From contig NZ_JAPDPI010000001.1 of NCBI RefSeq assembly GCF_026013615.1, positions 186,001-250,000 on the forward strand: DNA of 64,000 bases, written 5' to 3'. This stretch comes from Plebeiibacterium marinum (lineage in GTDB: Bacteria > Bacteroidota > Bacteroidia > Bacteroidales > Marinilabiliaceae). Position 1 is the stretch's first letter. Every line of letters begins with the position of its first letter. The position numbers and the translations under genes are program-made. This document shows, one piece after another, positions 8,630 through 18,433 of this stretch. The notes beneath the pieces were generated by a model that ran no database searches, was not told the DNA's origin, and saw only the letters and a list, made by a program, of their open reading frames with translations.

Positions 8630-9787
8630 TTAGCCTAAGCAAGATTCATATATTCTAACAGCATTTTGATTTGTGTACTCTTTTGAAGCCTCAATAGAAT
8701 TACGGCTAATAGCTTTCAACTTATCAGGGTTGTTTCTAAGATCTAAGATAAATTCTTTCATTCCTACTATATCATCCTTTAAAAAAGTACGGCCTATATT
8801 ATGAGTTTGCACCAAATTTGCAATAGAAGATTCAAGAGATGCTACTGCCATAATTGGAACCCCGGATGCTAAAATATTGTAGACTTTACTTGGCACGCTT
8901 ATATCAGGAACTCTATCATCCAGTGTTACAATTGATATGTAAGGAACACACAAAGATTCATATAACTCTTCATCTTTACGGAAAGGCAAAACCTTACAAT
9001 TTCCCAAATCCCTCTCTTTAATAAGTCTCTCAATTACATTTTTACGTTCTCCTCTTCCTATTATCAAAAACTCAATATCACCATTATTACTCAGGCTTTC
9101 AGCAAGTTCTACAATTACCTCAACATTATGTGTAACACCAATATTACCTGAATACTGCACAACAAATTTTCCTGACAATCCTTCTCTTCTAATAATACTA
9201 TTATGCTCTCTGTCAACAGGTAATTTCCCAGAAAAAGCAGACCAATTATGAATTACTTCCACATTGGCATTCGGGTAATACTTTTTTACACCTTCTTTCA
9301 ACTGATTACTCAATGTAAAAACCTTACATGCTTTCTGAAACACTTTTTTATTTTGTTTTGCCCACCATTTATAAAGCAACCGATCTTCAGAACGCCCTCG
9401 TATTTTTAGTGCATCTGGATAGAGATCATATATCATAATATAAAATGAAGATCTAAAAAAAGAAGCAAGTAAATATGCAGAAGGTGGTATTGTATAATAG
9501 AACACTTCATGCTTTCTATATTTTATGAGAAGCAAAAAGAAAACTTGCAATGTTCCTAGTGCCCAACTAAAAGCCTTTCTAAAGTTATTACCTCTATCGT
9601 ATATGGATATTTTAGATATATCCACTTTGGAATCCAATTCAACATCTTGCACTCTGACACTTCCACATATCAGGGCTACCTCATCATAATCCTTCGCAAA
9701 GGTGTTTACAACATCAATTGTGAGATAACCAGTGGCCTGATTAACAAATACAATTTTTCTTTTGGGTTTAGTTTCGATAGCTCCCAT
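8630..9787 (-). CDS. Glycosyltransferase family 4 (WcaI-like)
   Basis: 385 residues with a two-domain GT-B layout. The N-terminal domain begins with KIVFVNQATGYLTIDVVN; the C-terminal donor domain carries VVQYSGNIGVTHNVEVIVEL and PSKVYNILASGVPIMAV, the PSK(x)Y(x)xLA(x)G(x)P block typical of WcaI-like GT4 enzymes. It should add one sugar to the lipid-linked repeat unit at the cytoplasmic face. Donor and acceptor cannot be assigned. About 290 bp upstream of its start is filled by a decayed gene fragment (9790-10063). Confidence 0.88.
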   Translation of the reverse strand: MGAIETKPKRKIVFVNQATGYLTIDVVNTFAKDYDEVALICGSVRVQDVELDSKVDISKISIYDRGNNFRKAFSWALGTLQVFFLLLIKYRKHEVFYYTIPPSAYLLASFFRSSFYIMIYDLYPDALKIRGRSEDRLLYKWWAKQNKKVFQKACKVFTLSNQLKEGVKKYYPNANVEVIHNWSAFSGKLPVDREHNSIIRREGLSGKFVVQYSGNIGVTHNVEVIVELAESLSNNGDIEFLIIGRGERKNVIERLIKERDLGNCKVLPFRKDEELYESLCVPYISIVTLDDRVPDISVPSKVYNILASGVPIMAVASLESSIANLVQTHNIGRTFLKDDIVGMKEFILDLRNNPDKLKAISRNSIEASKEYTNQNAVRIYESCLG

Positions 9788-9789
9788 TA

Positions 9790-10063
9790 TTACTTGCTAA
9801 ATATTTCTCATATTTTTTCACCGCTTTCTTTGATATTCCAGATCTTCAAATAATTTCTGCTACACCGTCGGTCTGATCAAAATCTGCTACTATATTATCA
9901 TAATATTCCTGAGTTATCAATCCGTCTTCCAGCATTGTCCATAATAGTATTTCTGCTCATTATACCCTGAGATTTTATGATGGAAATATTGACGAAGTGC
10001 ATTCATATCGCAGTCTGCACTCCAAAATGCATTTTCATTTATTGTTTTAATAATATATGATAA
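9790..10063 (-). pseudogene. Decayed, frameshifted gene remnant (unrecognised)
   Basis: This gap has protein-like sequence on the minus strand broken across frames. One frame reads INENAFWSADCDMNALRQYF and continues HHKISGYNEQKYYYG before a TGA. A shifted frame takes over with MLEDGLITQEYYDNIVADFD, then QTDGVAEII, a TGA, and RSGISKKAVKKYEKYLASN. The composition is that of a normal soluble protein, not random AT-rich translation. The pieces follow one another in order, so this looks like the C-terminal end of one former gene with at least one frameshift and one nonsense change. I do not recognise the family. It may mark a past insertion or gene exchange inside the locus. Confidence 0.5.
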
Positions 10064-10077
10064 TTCTCTTCAAACAA

Positions 10078-11226
10078 TTATTTTACAAATACCTTCATCA
10101 ATATCTCAACAGAATTCACTATTCTTTCATCGTAGTTTCCATATGGCTTATGATGAAAATCCCTTTCTGGATAGTTACATAAAATATCGCTTAATTGTTC
10201 GTCTTTATGTGGCTCAAAATAAATTGCTTTATCTCCCAACTGCTCAATGTTTACAGGCAAATTTGCAGCAATAACTGGCACCTGAATAGAAATAGCATCT
10301 TCAATCACCGTACTCCAACCTTCAAATAAGCTAGGTTGAATAATTGCCTGACAGTTTTTCATTAATTGTATCTGATCTGCACGTGGTATTAGCCCCAAAA
10401 AATTAATCTGATCTGAAAGATTATGTTTTTCTATCAACTCATGTAATTCTGCAATGTATTGAGAATTAGTCGCTTGGGGAAAACTCCCAGTCATTGCAAT
10501 ATATTTTTTTATTCCTATCTCATTCAGCCGAGCTAATGCAAGTAACAAAACTTTATGATTCTTGTGTTTGTGAAACTGATTTGATACCATAAAGTAATTC
10601 TCCGGCAAATTATATTTTCCCCTTAGCTGTTCTATTCCGTTACTCTCAAAATCCTTATTTATGGACACAAAATGAAAAACATGTATATTTAATTCTTTTC
10701 GAATTTTATAAAATCGATAAAAATCATCCAAAACCGCCCTACTGGAAACTACTAAATCAGAAGAATTCTTAAGCATAAAAAATAACCGAACAGCTCTATG
10801 CACTAATGTCTCTCTGGTAAAAAATTTTGGATAGTATTTATGCTGCAGATCTGCATACCAAGCTACTATTTTGGCCTTTGTTCTGCTCTTTACCGGATAA
10901 TTACGTGCAGGATAAATTGCATCAAGATTATGCTCTACCACTAGATCATCGACAAAAACGTTTTTTCTTTTAATAAAAGACAAAAGAAAACCTTTAATTA
11001 ACGAGGGAGCATTTTGTTCTATTAGCTTAAGGTATGGATATTGAAACTCCCCAATATGCTTCTTAAGATCTGCACTATAAAATAGGGTTATCTCTGGTTT
11101 ATCCTCGTCTTTTAAATAATTGAAAGTTTTTACCAAATTTATAATATAGGTAATCCCCCCCATCCAGGTAGGCTGAAAATTAAATAAAAGGCCTATTTTT
11201 AGTCTTTTCAAATTAGGTGAAGTCAT
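10078..11226 (-). CDS. Glycosyltransferase family 4
   Basis: 382 residues, GT-B fold. The start carries the glycine loop FNFQPTWMGGITYIINLVK. The C-terminal domain has the EX7E-type block PSLFEGWSTVIEDAISIQVP with E spacing typical of retaining GT4 enzymes, and PVIAANLPVNIEQLGDKAIYF as the donor-side loop. A retaining transferase of the mannosyl/glucosyl-like class is likely. It stands alone between the epimerase gene and the decayed fragment. The specific sugar is unknown. Confidence 0.9.
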   Translation of the reverse strand: MTSPNLKRLKIGLLFNFQPTWMGGITYIINLVKTFNYLKDEDKPEITLFYSADLKKHIGEFQYPYLKLIEQNAPSLIKGFLLSFIKRKNVFVDDLVVEHNLDAIYPARNYPVKSRTKAKIVAWYADLQHKYYPKFFTRETLVHRAVRLFFMLKNSSDLVVSSRAVLDDFYRFYKIRKELNIHVFHFVSINKDFESNGIEQLRGKYNLPENYFMVSNQFHKHKNHKVLLLALARLNEIGIKKYIAMTGSFPQATNSQYIAELHELIEKHNLSDQINFLGLIPRADQIQLMKNCQAIIQPSLFEGWSTVIEDAISIQVPVIAANLPVNIEQLGDKAIYFEPHKDEQLSDILCNYPERDFHHKPYGNYDERIVNSVEILMKVFVK

Positions 11227-11277
11227 TAAAAAAAAATTATACTTTCTATTATAAATAAATAGTATATGCTCAATACA

Positions 11278-12174
11278 TTATTCAACATGAAGCCAATCAT
11301 AATAGCCTTTAAGTCCATCAACCATTTTTACTGATGGATGATAGCCTAGAGACTTCAAACGTAGAATATCAGCTTTCCAATTAAGAGGATCTCCTTTTCT
11401 GGAATCCCCAGAAAAGGAATACCTTATATCATATGGATAAAAACTAAAAAAAGTAGCAACCGCATCTTTTATTTTTACCTCTTCACCATTGGCAATATTA
11501 ATTACATCTGCCCTGAAATATGTCGATTGGGCCACTCGTTCAATAGCCCTTGCCAGATCATCTACATGAATAAAATCTCTTGATTCTTCTCCTGTTCCAA
11601 ATAAGGTAAAAGTTTCTCCTGAATTTGCTTTTTTATTTAAGTCCCAAAAAAGCTGCTTTTGAAGACCTGCTCCATATACCGAAAATATTCTCAGAGAACA
11701 TGTTTGTAGTTTAAAAAAGCTATAAAATTCCTCACATATCTGTTCTGCCTGAAGTTTATGGAATCCATAGGGTGATAAAGGGTTTCGCTTTGCATCTTCG
11801 GATACAGGTAGTGTTTGTGGGTTACCATAAACCGCGGCACTTCCTAAATTGATAAACTTACATTCTGGTTGAAACTGATTAATTGCAGACAAAATCTTAA
11901 ATACATTAACTGCATTGAGATAATAATCTCGCATTGGATTTTTTAGAGAATCCGGCACACTAGCAGCTCCTGAACAATTAATACAGATATCATATTTCTG
12001 GAAATGAAAAACTGTGTTAAAATCAGAATTTGATACATCAATTAAAAAGTATCGATCAGTATCCGCATAATCAACGACTACATCCGCCTTCCAAACTTGA
12101 TAGTTTTTATATTCAAAATACTTTACAAGATTTTGACCAATAAAACCTTTGGAACCTATAATTATTACCTTCAT
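11278..12174 (-). CDS. NAD-dependent sugar epimerase/dehydratase
   Basis: 298 residues of the extended short-chain dehydrogenase family. The Rossmann glycine motif is GSKGFIG (G7-x2-G10-x2-G13). The catalytic set is S112 in GSAAVYG plus Y136-x3-K140 in SPYGFHK. A downstream EESRDFIHVDDLARAI block is the usual substrate-side signature of GalE/RmlD-like nucleotide-sugar enzymes. It probably epimerises, dehydrates or reduces a nucleotide sugar used by the neighbouring GT4 enzymes. At 298 residues it is rather short for a 4,6-dehydratase (RmlB about 350), so a 4-epimerase or reductase is more likely. The substrate is not assignable. Confidence 0.88.
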   Translation of the reverse strand: MKVIIIGSKGFIGQNLVKYFEYKNYQVWKADVVVDYADTDRYFLIDVSNSDFNTVFHFQKYDICINCSGAASVPDSLKNPMRDYYLNAVNVFKILSAINQFQPECKFINLGSAAVYGNPQTLPVSEDAKRNPLSPYGFHKLQAEQICEEFYSFFKLQTCSLRIFSVYGAGLQKQLFWDLNKKANSGETFTLFGTGEESRDFIHVDDLARAIERVAQSTYFRADVINIANGEEVKIKDAVATFFSFYPYDIRYSFSGDSRKGDPLNWKADILRLKSLGYHPSVKMVDGLKGYYDWLHVE

Positions 12175-12179
12175 AAAAA

Positions 12180-13208
12180 TTACACAACACTATTATACAA
12201 ATATTTATGCTTATCAATAAAACTCTTCTTCGATAAATTATTGGCATAACTAAAATCGTAATCTTTTGAATTAAGCACCTCTTCTTTTATTACATCTGCT
12301 AAACTATTCGGTTCTTCACTTCTAAATGTTCTTCCAATTTTAAATACTTTTGTTAAATACCCAATATTACCATGATCAGAAACAATGCAAGGTATTCTAT
12401 TAACAACAGCCTCAGTCATAGGACCACTATTTCCAGTAAAATCTTTTCTATAGGGAAGAACAATATAATTACTAACTACAACATTTTCAAGAAATTCATC
12501 TTCTGACAGTTCCTTTAAAACTAGTCTCATTTTAAAGTTTGCACCTAATGCCTTTTTTTTAATGAAATCTTCTTTAAATATCAATGGTCTACCAGCTATA
12601 TTCAACACCACTCTCTTTTTTATATCTGGGGATAGCATAGAAAATGCATCTATTAAAATATCCAAACCTTTATCAAATCGTGTACCCCCTAGTGCGCTAA
12701 AAACAATATCACCTTCTTCTAATCCCATTTGTATTTTTAACACTCTACTATTTTGTATTTTTGAATAATCATAAAATGAGGGATAATCAATGTATTCTAC
12801 ATTCCTTATTCCAATATTATTGTACTGACTCTTTATATATGAAGAATGAACAATTACCTTATTAGCTTTACTACAGAAATTTTTCAATAACTTTTGTCTT
12901 ATTCTTCCTGTTGGGAAATAATGCATCGTCAGTATCACCCGCCGCTCTTTATTATAGAATTTTTTTAAAAATGGAACCATATAATACAAATCTGCATGTA
13001 AAAAGTGTATAATTCTTGCAGAATTTGCAACACTTAGCTGCTTTTTAAAATTTTTATATCTATTATATAAAAATGCAAAAACATTATTCTGCTCTCCATT
13101 ATCTATATCTAAAGAAACAACTTCAGTATTTTCAATTGAATGCAACTCTTTCAAATAAATCACATTATGGCCAGATGTATCTTTACATGAATCAACTAAG
13201 GCTATCAT
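12180..13208 (-). CDS. Glycosyltransferase family 4
   Basis: 342 residues from the ATG at 13208 (MIALVDSCKDTSGHNVIYL). The frame can be extended to a TTG at 13229, but the ATG gives the better GT4 start. The C-terminal domain shows FSALGGTRFDKGLDILIDAF (donor-domain start), VLPYRKDFTGNSGPMTEAV (in place of the EX7E block) and PCIVSDHGNIGYL. The pattern fits GT4 enzymes in which the first Glu is replaced, so the donor geometry is less certain. It is one of three consecutive GT4 genes upstream of the epimerase gene. Confidence 0.85.
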   Translation of the reverse strand: MIALVDSCKDTSGHNVIYLKELHSIENTEVVSLDIDNGEQNNVFAFLYNRYKNFKKQLSVANSARIIHFLHADLYYMVPFLKKFYNKERRVILTMHYFPTGRIRQKLLKNFCSKANKVIVHSSYIKSQYNNIGIRNVEYIDYPSFYDYSKIQNSRVLKIQMGLEEGDIVFSALGGTRFDKGLDILIDAFSMLSPDIKKRVVLNIAGRPLIFKEDFIKKKALGANFKMRLVLKELSEDEFLENVVVSNYIVLPYRKDFTGNSGPMTEAVVNRIPCIVSDHGNIGYLTKVFKIGRTFRSEEPNSLADVIKEEVLNSKDYDFSYANNLSKKSFIDKHKYLYNSVV

Positions 13209-13263
13209 ACTTTTGCTTACATTTAACAATTAATATTTTTAAGTCAGTCAATAAAACTAAGTA

Positions 13264-14352
13264 TTATTTTTTCCCCCTACCCTTATATATAAAATCAAAA
13301 AAATCTAAATATTTAACAGCTATTATTTTCAAGTCATTAGCAACTCTTATCTGCAATGCCTTATTTTGAAGGCTTTTTCTTAACTCCTCATTATCTATTA
13401 GCATTTGAAGTTTTGATGCGAATTCTTCGACATCTTTAACTTTAACCAAATATCCATTTATCCCATTTTGAATAATATCTGAAGGACCTGCTTCACAATC
13501 AAAACTAACAGGAGGAAGCGGGATAGCCATTGCTTCAATTAAGGCATTTGGATATCCTTCAATAATGGATGTAAATGCAAATATCTTACTTTTTGATAAA
13601 AACAAATCCACGTTCTTTTGATATCCTGCAAAAACAACTCGGTCAGCTACTCCCAATTCTGAAGCCAACAACTTTAATTCATCCTTCAAGGGACCATCAC
13701 CAACAATAACCAACTTCCAATCCGGAGCATTGAGTTTTGCAAATGATTGTATTAAGTATTTTTGTCCCTTTTCAAACGCACAATGCCCTACATTTATTAT
13801 TTGATTTTCTCTTTCAGCTTCTATCTTATTTATTTTTCTAAGAAAATTAGGAATAACTTCAACCGGAGCACTGTACTTTTTTCCAAAAACACTGGCTGCC
13901 ATTTTTGTTTGTGCAATTACCCCATCAACTCGTATTCTCATTAAATAATGAGCAATCTTATATATTTTATTAAGGAGCCTGTTATTGGGGTACCTTACCC
14001 TAGTTGGACTCGATCTAAAGGATACAACCACTTTTGATTTTAGCCCCAGACTAGAAAATAAAGATAAAGCTATATAACCTAAACAAAAAATAACATCTGG
14101 CTTTGATCTTTTAAATTGTGATCTAAGAAAATATAATACAAAAAAAATATAAAGGTATTTACTAATCTTACTTTGATTGATATTGGGTTCAATTAACTTT
14201 ACTTTAGGATGAAGTTCATAAAATTTAGGTTTGTTATACATTAGCACAATAGAGACATCCCCTCCACAACCAGCCATATAATTTGCCAACTCTGCGGCAC
14301 TACGTTCTGTTCCTCCACAGGTTAATTTGGGTAAAACGATTAAAATTTTCAT
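13264..14352 (-). CDS. Glycosyltransferase family 4 (PglA/PglJ/CapM-like)
   Basis: About 362 residues. MKILIVLPKLTCGGTERSAA is a textbook GT4 N-terminus, so the ATG at 14352 is preferred over the one at 14367. The C-terminal domain has NVGHCAFEKGQKYLIQSFAK and the EX7E block IIEGYPNALIEAMA, followed by PVSFDCEAGPSDIIQNGING, the signature of GalNAc/hexosamine-type retaining GT4 enzymes such as PglA, PglJ and PglH. Transfer of an N-acetylated sugar is a reasonable guess. It is cytoplasmic and may be membrane-associated. Confidence 0.9.
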   Translation of the reverse strand: MKILIVLPKLTCGGTERSAAELANYMAGCGGDVSIVLMYNKPKFYELHPKVKLIEPNINQSKISKYLYIFFVLYFLRSQFKRSKPDVIFCLGYIALSLFSSLGLKSKVVVSFRSSPTRVRYPNNRLLNKIYKIAHYLMRIRVDGVIAQTKMAASVFGKKYSAPVEVIPNFLRKINKIEAERENQIINVGHCAFEKGQKYLIQSFAKLNAPDWKLVIVGDGPLKDELKLLASELGVADRVVFAGYQKNVDLFLSKSKIFAFTSIIEGYPNALIEAMAIPLPPVSFDCEAGPSDIIQNGINGYLVKVKDVEEFASKLQMLIDNEELRKSLQNKALQIRVANDLKIIAVKYLDFFDFIYKGRGKK

Positions 14353-14395
14353 ATCTGAACAATTCATATAAAAAGCGATATTAGTTTTTGCATAA

Positions 14396-15448
14396 TCAGG
14401 AACATGTTAAATCAACTGATGATATTGCAGAAGCCACCATTATAGGTGAAATACTTTTGGATAGCGCCCTGCTTCTCTCAGCTAATTCAAATAATTTTTC
14501 ATCAGAAGAATAAATTACTTTTTCTATTGCCTTTTTCAGTTCATCACTACTATGAGGATTTACTAAAAAGCCATTATAATTATTAATTAAAAAATGAGAA
14601 GCTGCTCCACAAGCATTGGTTACTATTAACGGTAATCCAGACGCCGCAAATTCGTGTATCACTAATGCCCATGGCTCAAAGATAGAGGGAAGAATAAAAC
14701 AGCTGGATTCCTCTGCCAATTTAGACAACTCATCCTGGCTCATAAATTCCCTTATTGTTATATCCTTATAGGATTCAATTTGGGCTCTCAAAGGACCATT
14801 ACCTACTAACGTTAAGGTTGCTCCATTTTTATTTTCTATTTCAGACCAGGCTTTTATTAAATATTTAAGCCCTTTTGCTTCTGCAAATCTTCCTACGTAA
14901 AGAAACTTCCTGGGTCCATTAAACTTTTCAAATTCGATAGGAACTTTAAGGAAAGTATCTATATCCGCTGAATTCATAGGCCAAAGGATTTGATTATTCT
15001 TATAGCCCAATCTTTTGGCATATTCATATTGTCTCATACCGGCAATCAAAACATGCGAAAAATACTTTCTATGTCTAAATCCTGCTGTCAATACGTTTGC
15101 CCATTGTTTCCCACCACGCCATTGTGTATCAAATCCCATTATAACTGATATCCCATTTTCTTTCCTCAATAACTTGGCTGCTTTATTATACATTGGAATA
15201 GTAATATCACTGACATATGCAATATGAGGATTAAATTCTAACACCATTCTATTAATCGCCCTTTGATCAAAATCTTTTCTCTCATAAAAAACTACATTCT
15301 TTAAATCAGGCACTTGATAAGGCACTAGCTTTTTCTTTGTCTCATGTACACATATCACTTCGTATCCCAGTTTAACAATTTCTTTAAGAACTGGGATGTT
15401 ATATGGATTAATCTCTCGATATAAGTATAAGAATCTTCTATTTCTCAT
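14396..15448 (-). CDS. Glycosyltransferase family 4
   Basis: 350 residues, GT-B. It has KFLYVGRFAEAKGLKYLIKA at the start of the donor domain, an intact EX7E block (PSIFEPWALVIHEFAASGLP) and the loop IVTNACGAASHFLINNYNG. The first codons overlap the stop of the upstream ATP-grasp gene in an ATGA arrangement (15445-15448), so the two are probably translated together. That coupling hints that the ATP-grasp product acts on the sugar this enzyme adds, or on its donor. Confidence 0.9.
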   Translation of the reverse strand: MRNRRFLYLYREINPYNIPVLKEIVKLGYEVICVHETKKKLVPYQVPDLKNVVFYERKDFDQRAINRMVLEFNPHIAYVSDITIPMYNKAAKLLRKENGISVIMGFDTQWRGGKQWANVLTAGFRHRKYFSHVLIAGMRQYEYAKRLGYKNNQILWPMNSADIDTFLKVPIEFEKFNGPRKFLYVGRFAEAKGLKYLIKAWSEIENKNGATLTLVGNGPLRAQIESYKDITIREFMSQDELSKLAEESSCFILPSIFEPWALVIHEFAASGLPLIVTNACGAASHFLINNYNGFLVNPHSSDELKKAIEKVIYSSDEKLFELAERSRALSKSISPIMVASAISSVDLTCS

Positions 15449-16467
15449 ATTTTTGAGTTAATATTCTTAACAATCCCATCAACCATCCAACCATAGGGAT
15501 TAAATTTTCCTTCATACCAATTCATATCTTTATCCCAATAGCCAACACAGGCATCATAACCTTCTTTAGCAAATCCATAACTAATTTCCACAATCAATGG
15601 ATTTTTATCCTGAAACACAAAATCATAGGCCATGCATTGATCTCCTAGCTTATTTGACACTTCAAGCGCCCATTGAATAGTTTCTTCATTAAAATGATCC
15701 TTCTCATAATAAATAAAACCACTACCGGAAGCTCTAAAATCATTTTCTCTAACCATTCTTTTTATGGCAAAGGCCTTATCTCCAACAACACAAACTCTTA
15801 TGTCAAAATTATTTTGAGGTATAAAATCCTGAAAATAAACATAGCCAATTTCTCTACCTGCCATCCTAGCATATTCAGTAGTGTAAAATAACCTAACCGA
15901 TCCTTTCACTAAATCCAATAGTGTTGCCTTTCCTATTGAAAACTTTCTAAATCTTTCTTTCAAATTAGACCATGCTTCATATTGTTTAAAACCCTTTCCA
16001 AACGATTTATTTATCAACCTCTTAGCCTGACCATAGTTTTTTACAAGTTTCACATTATCAGAACCTGCCCCATTTCGTAGTTTAAAAACTTTTGGATAAA
16101 CAGTATTCTTTGCCCATCCTATGGCATCTTTCTTTGTATAAAATACATATGAAGGAGCTAATGGCGCACCAATAGCCTCTAACAAATACTTTTGCCCTAC
16201 CTTATCATCAAAATGCCAGACTGTATTGAAATCAGGAAACACTTCTTTACCCGACTTCTTTACTGCATATAATAACTGCTTGGCAAACTTACATTCCCTG
16301 GCTCCTTTATGATTGAAATGCCACATCAAAGCGTCACAATCAGACAATTGCTGAATAATATTGCTCCTATAACAGTCTACAATCTTGTAATCAATATTAT
16401 TTTCTTCACAATAAGGAATCCACCTTTCACTAAAGGAACCTTTGGCTTTATGTATACCAATTTTCAT
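15445..16467 (-). CDS. ATP-grasp ligase (RimK-like)
   Basis: About 340 residues from the ATG at 16467; a TTG at 16476 would add three codons. ATP-grasp features are YPKVFKLRNGAGSDNVKLVK (nucleotide-binding Lys plus glycine-rich loop), VYFQDFIPQNNFDIRVCVVG and the metal site QCMAYDFVFQDKNPLIVEIS, with Asp and Glu placed as in RimK/DdlB-type ligases. The enzyme should form an amide through an acyl phosphate. Its downstream partner is a GT4 gene overlapping by ATGA, and an asparagine synthase-like gene lies 33 bp upstream. An amino-acid or amide decoration of the glycan is the best inference. Confidence 0.82.
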   Translation of the reverse strand: MKIGIHKAKGSFSERWIPYCEENNIDYKIVDCYRSNIIQQLSDCDALMWHFNHKGARECKFAKQLLYAVKKSGKEVFPDFNTVWHFDDKVGQKYLLEAIGAPLAPSYVFYTKKDAIGWAKNTVYPKVFKLRNGAGSDNVKLVKNYGQAKRLINKSFGKGFKQYEAWSNLKERFRKFSIGKATLLDLVKGSVRLFYTTEYARMAGREIGYVYFQDFIPQNNFDIRVCVVGDKAFAIKRMVRENDFRASGSGFIYYEKDHFNEETIQWALEVSNKLGDQCMAYDFVFQDKNPLIVEISYGFAKEGYDACVGYWDKDMNWYEGKFNPYGWMVDGIVKNINSKI

Positions 16468-16500
16468 AAATTTCAATTTTAGGATTGATTTCTAATTATA

Positions 16501-18423
16501 CTAATCGTTTATTCGCTTTCCATCTAAATAAATCGAAGCCCATATCTCAAACGATACAACAACCCACAATGCTTCCAACTCAGCATATCTCAAACTTCTT
16601 ATGTTCGAAATCCACTTATTAAATTGTGCATCATTAAACAATCCCCTTCTACGAACAGAAACCAATATCTCATCATTAAGGTACTCCTTAAAAGAATGAT
16701 TTAGAAAAAACTCCCTAATAGGAATACCAAAGCCCATTTTATCCCTAAACGCAAAATGATTTCCGAAAGCCTTTGCTGTCATCTTCTTTAATAAATACTT
16801 GTTAGCATTATTTCCTTCTTCACTTTTTCTTAAAAGCAAATACTTTTCTGGAATTGAAAATGATTTCTCAACAATATTATTGTCGAGGAAAGGAACTCGG
16901 TTTTCAATAGAATGCGCCATTGACATTTTATCTTGTCGGACCAATAAATCGGGCAAATAAGTTTGCATTTCATATTTTACCTGTTTATCGAAAATTGATC
17001 CGGAAACTGAATTATATAGAGCTCTTCTATCATAGATGGCTTTCTCTTTATTAAAGTCGGGCATTATTTCTTTTGCCATTTGGGGATTCATAAACGAGGT
17101 AGCCATTATAGCCCTATAAGATGGATCCATGTAATCCATTAGTCCAGAAGGATATTTTAATCCTTTCTTTACTTCTCTTAAAACCTTTAAGTAATGGTAG
17201 GGATAATTTAAATCATAAAACCTTTGGTATCCACCAAAAACCTCATCAGCACCTTCACCACTTAAAAGAACAGTAACATACTCTTTTGCTCTTTGAGAAA
17301 GCTTGTATATTCCTATGGTATTAGGATGATTAATAGGGGATTCTAAATGCCAGGTAGCTTTTTCAAAATTATTCAGATAATACTCTGAATCCAGCAGAAA
17401 TTTATGAGCCTCAATATTTAGTATATCCCTTACCTGATTTATATACTTTTCTTCTGAAAACCGTTCATTATCAAAAACTATTGAAACAGATTCGAAGTTT
17501 CCATTTGAACTGGCCCGGTTTGCCAACCATGTTACAAGTGATGAATCAATTCCTCCTGATAACTGGCATCCTAACTTTACATCACTCATCAATTGACTTT
17601 TCACACTTTTTTCCAGCCATGATTCAAGTTTCATCCCAAAACCTTCAATTTTTTCCTGAGAATTGTTATCCCGTTTATACTCATCTATATTGAAAAAGCG
17701 AGTGACAGATAGCCCATTCTTTTCGGAATAAGTTAAATAATGTCCCGGTAAAAGCGCTTCAACATTCTTGTATAGGGTTCCATTCAAATTATTTCGAAAT
17801 AACAGATATTCATCTAGTTTGGCATGATTAAGTTCAAACTTAAAATTTGGTAGATATTTAAAACTCTTGAGCTCCGAAGAAAACCCAAACACTTCTCCAT
17901 TATCAATGTAGTACATTGGTTTTATCCCAAACCTATCTCTGGTTATATAGAGCTCTTTTTTTGATAAATCGATTACAACAATGGCGAACATACCATTTAA
18001 TCTATTCAACATACCTTCAAATCCATACCTAAGATACAAGGCCAATGCAACTTCCGTATCGGTTGAACTCTTAAAAGCATACCCCCATTCAACCAACTCC
18101 TTTGTATGATCAAAAGCATTATAAATCTCCCCATTCAGGGACAATATAACCTTACCATTGGGACTAATCATAGGTTGATGCCCATTGGAGGAAAGATCTA
18201 AAATACTCAAACGGTTAAATCCCAAAACTCCATTAAAATGAGCTTTAACCTCTTCAGTCATATCATAACCAAATTCCATGGAGTCACCAGAACACATATC
18301 AAAAGCTCTTATACCAGAATCATCAGGTCCTCTATGCTTTTGCACCTTCAACATAGAAATAATGTTAGAAGTATCTTGTATTCCGATTGACTTTTTACAA
18401 ATATATCCAGCAATTCCACACAT
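16501..18423 (-). CDS. Asparagine synthase (glutamine-hydrolysing)-like amidotransferase
   Basis: 640 residues with both domains of the AsnB family. The Ntn glutaminase domain starts MCGIAGYI with C2 exposed after Met removal and has SLNGEIYN (95-102). The synthetase domain carries the PP-loop SGGIDSS (289-295) and GEGADEVFGGYQRF. All key residues are kept, so it should hydrolyse Gln and amidate a carboxylate through an adenylate. Inside polysaccharide loci such proteins often act on uronic acids or amino-acid substituents, not free aspartate. It fits the diacetamido-uronic acid predicted from the Wbp-type genes (34.9-38.7 kb). Confidence 0.9.
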   Translation of the reverse strand: MCGIAGYICKKSIGIQDTSNIISMLKVQKHRGPDDSGIRAFDMCSGDSMEFGYDMTEEVKAHFNGVLGFNRLSILDLSSNGHQPMISPNGKVILSLNGEIYNAFDHTKELVEWGYAFKSSTDTEVALALYLRYGFEGMLNRLNGMFAIVVIDLSKKELYITRDRFGIKPMYYIDNGEVFGFSSELKSFKYLPNFKFELNHAKLDEYLLFRNNLNGTLYKNVEALLPGHYLTYSEKNGLSVTRFFNIDEYKRDNNSQEKIEGFGMKLESWLEKSVKSQLMSDVKLGCQLSGGIDSSLVTWLANRASSNGNFESVSIVFDNERFSEEKYINQVRDILNIEAHKFLLDSEYYLNNFEKATWHLESPINHPNTIGIYKLSQRAKEYVTVLLSGEGADEVFGGYQRFYDLNYPYHYLKVLREVKKGLKYPSGLMDYMDPSYRAIMATSFMNPQMAKEIMPDFNKEKAIYDRRALYNSVSGSIFDKQVKYEMQTYLPDLLVRQDKMSMAHSIENRVPFLDNNIVEKSFSIPEKYLLLRKSEEGNNANKYLLKKMTAKAFGNHFAFRDKMGFGIPIREFFLNHSFKEYLNDEILVSVRRRGLFNDAQFNKWISNIRSLRYAELEALWVVVSFEIWASIYLDGKRIND

Positions 18424-18433
18424 AAATTAAAAA

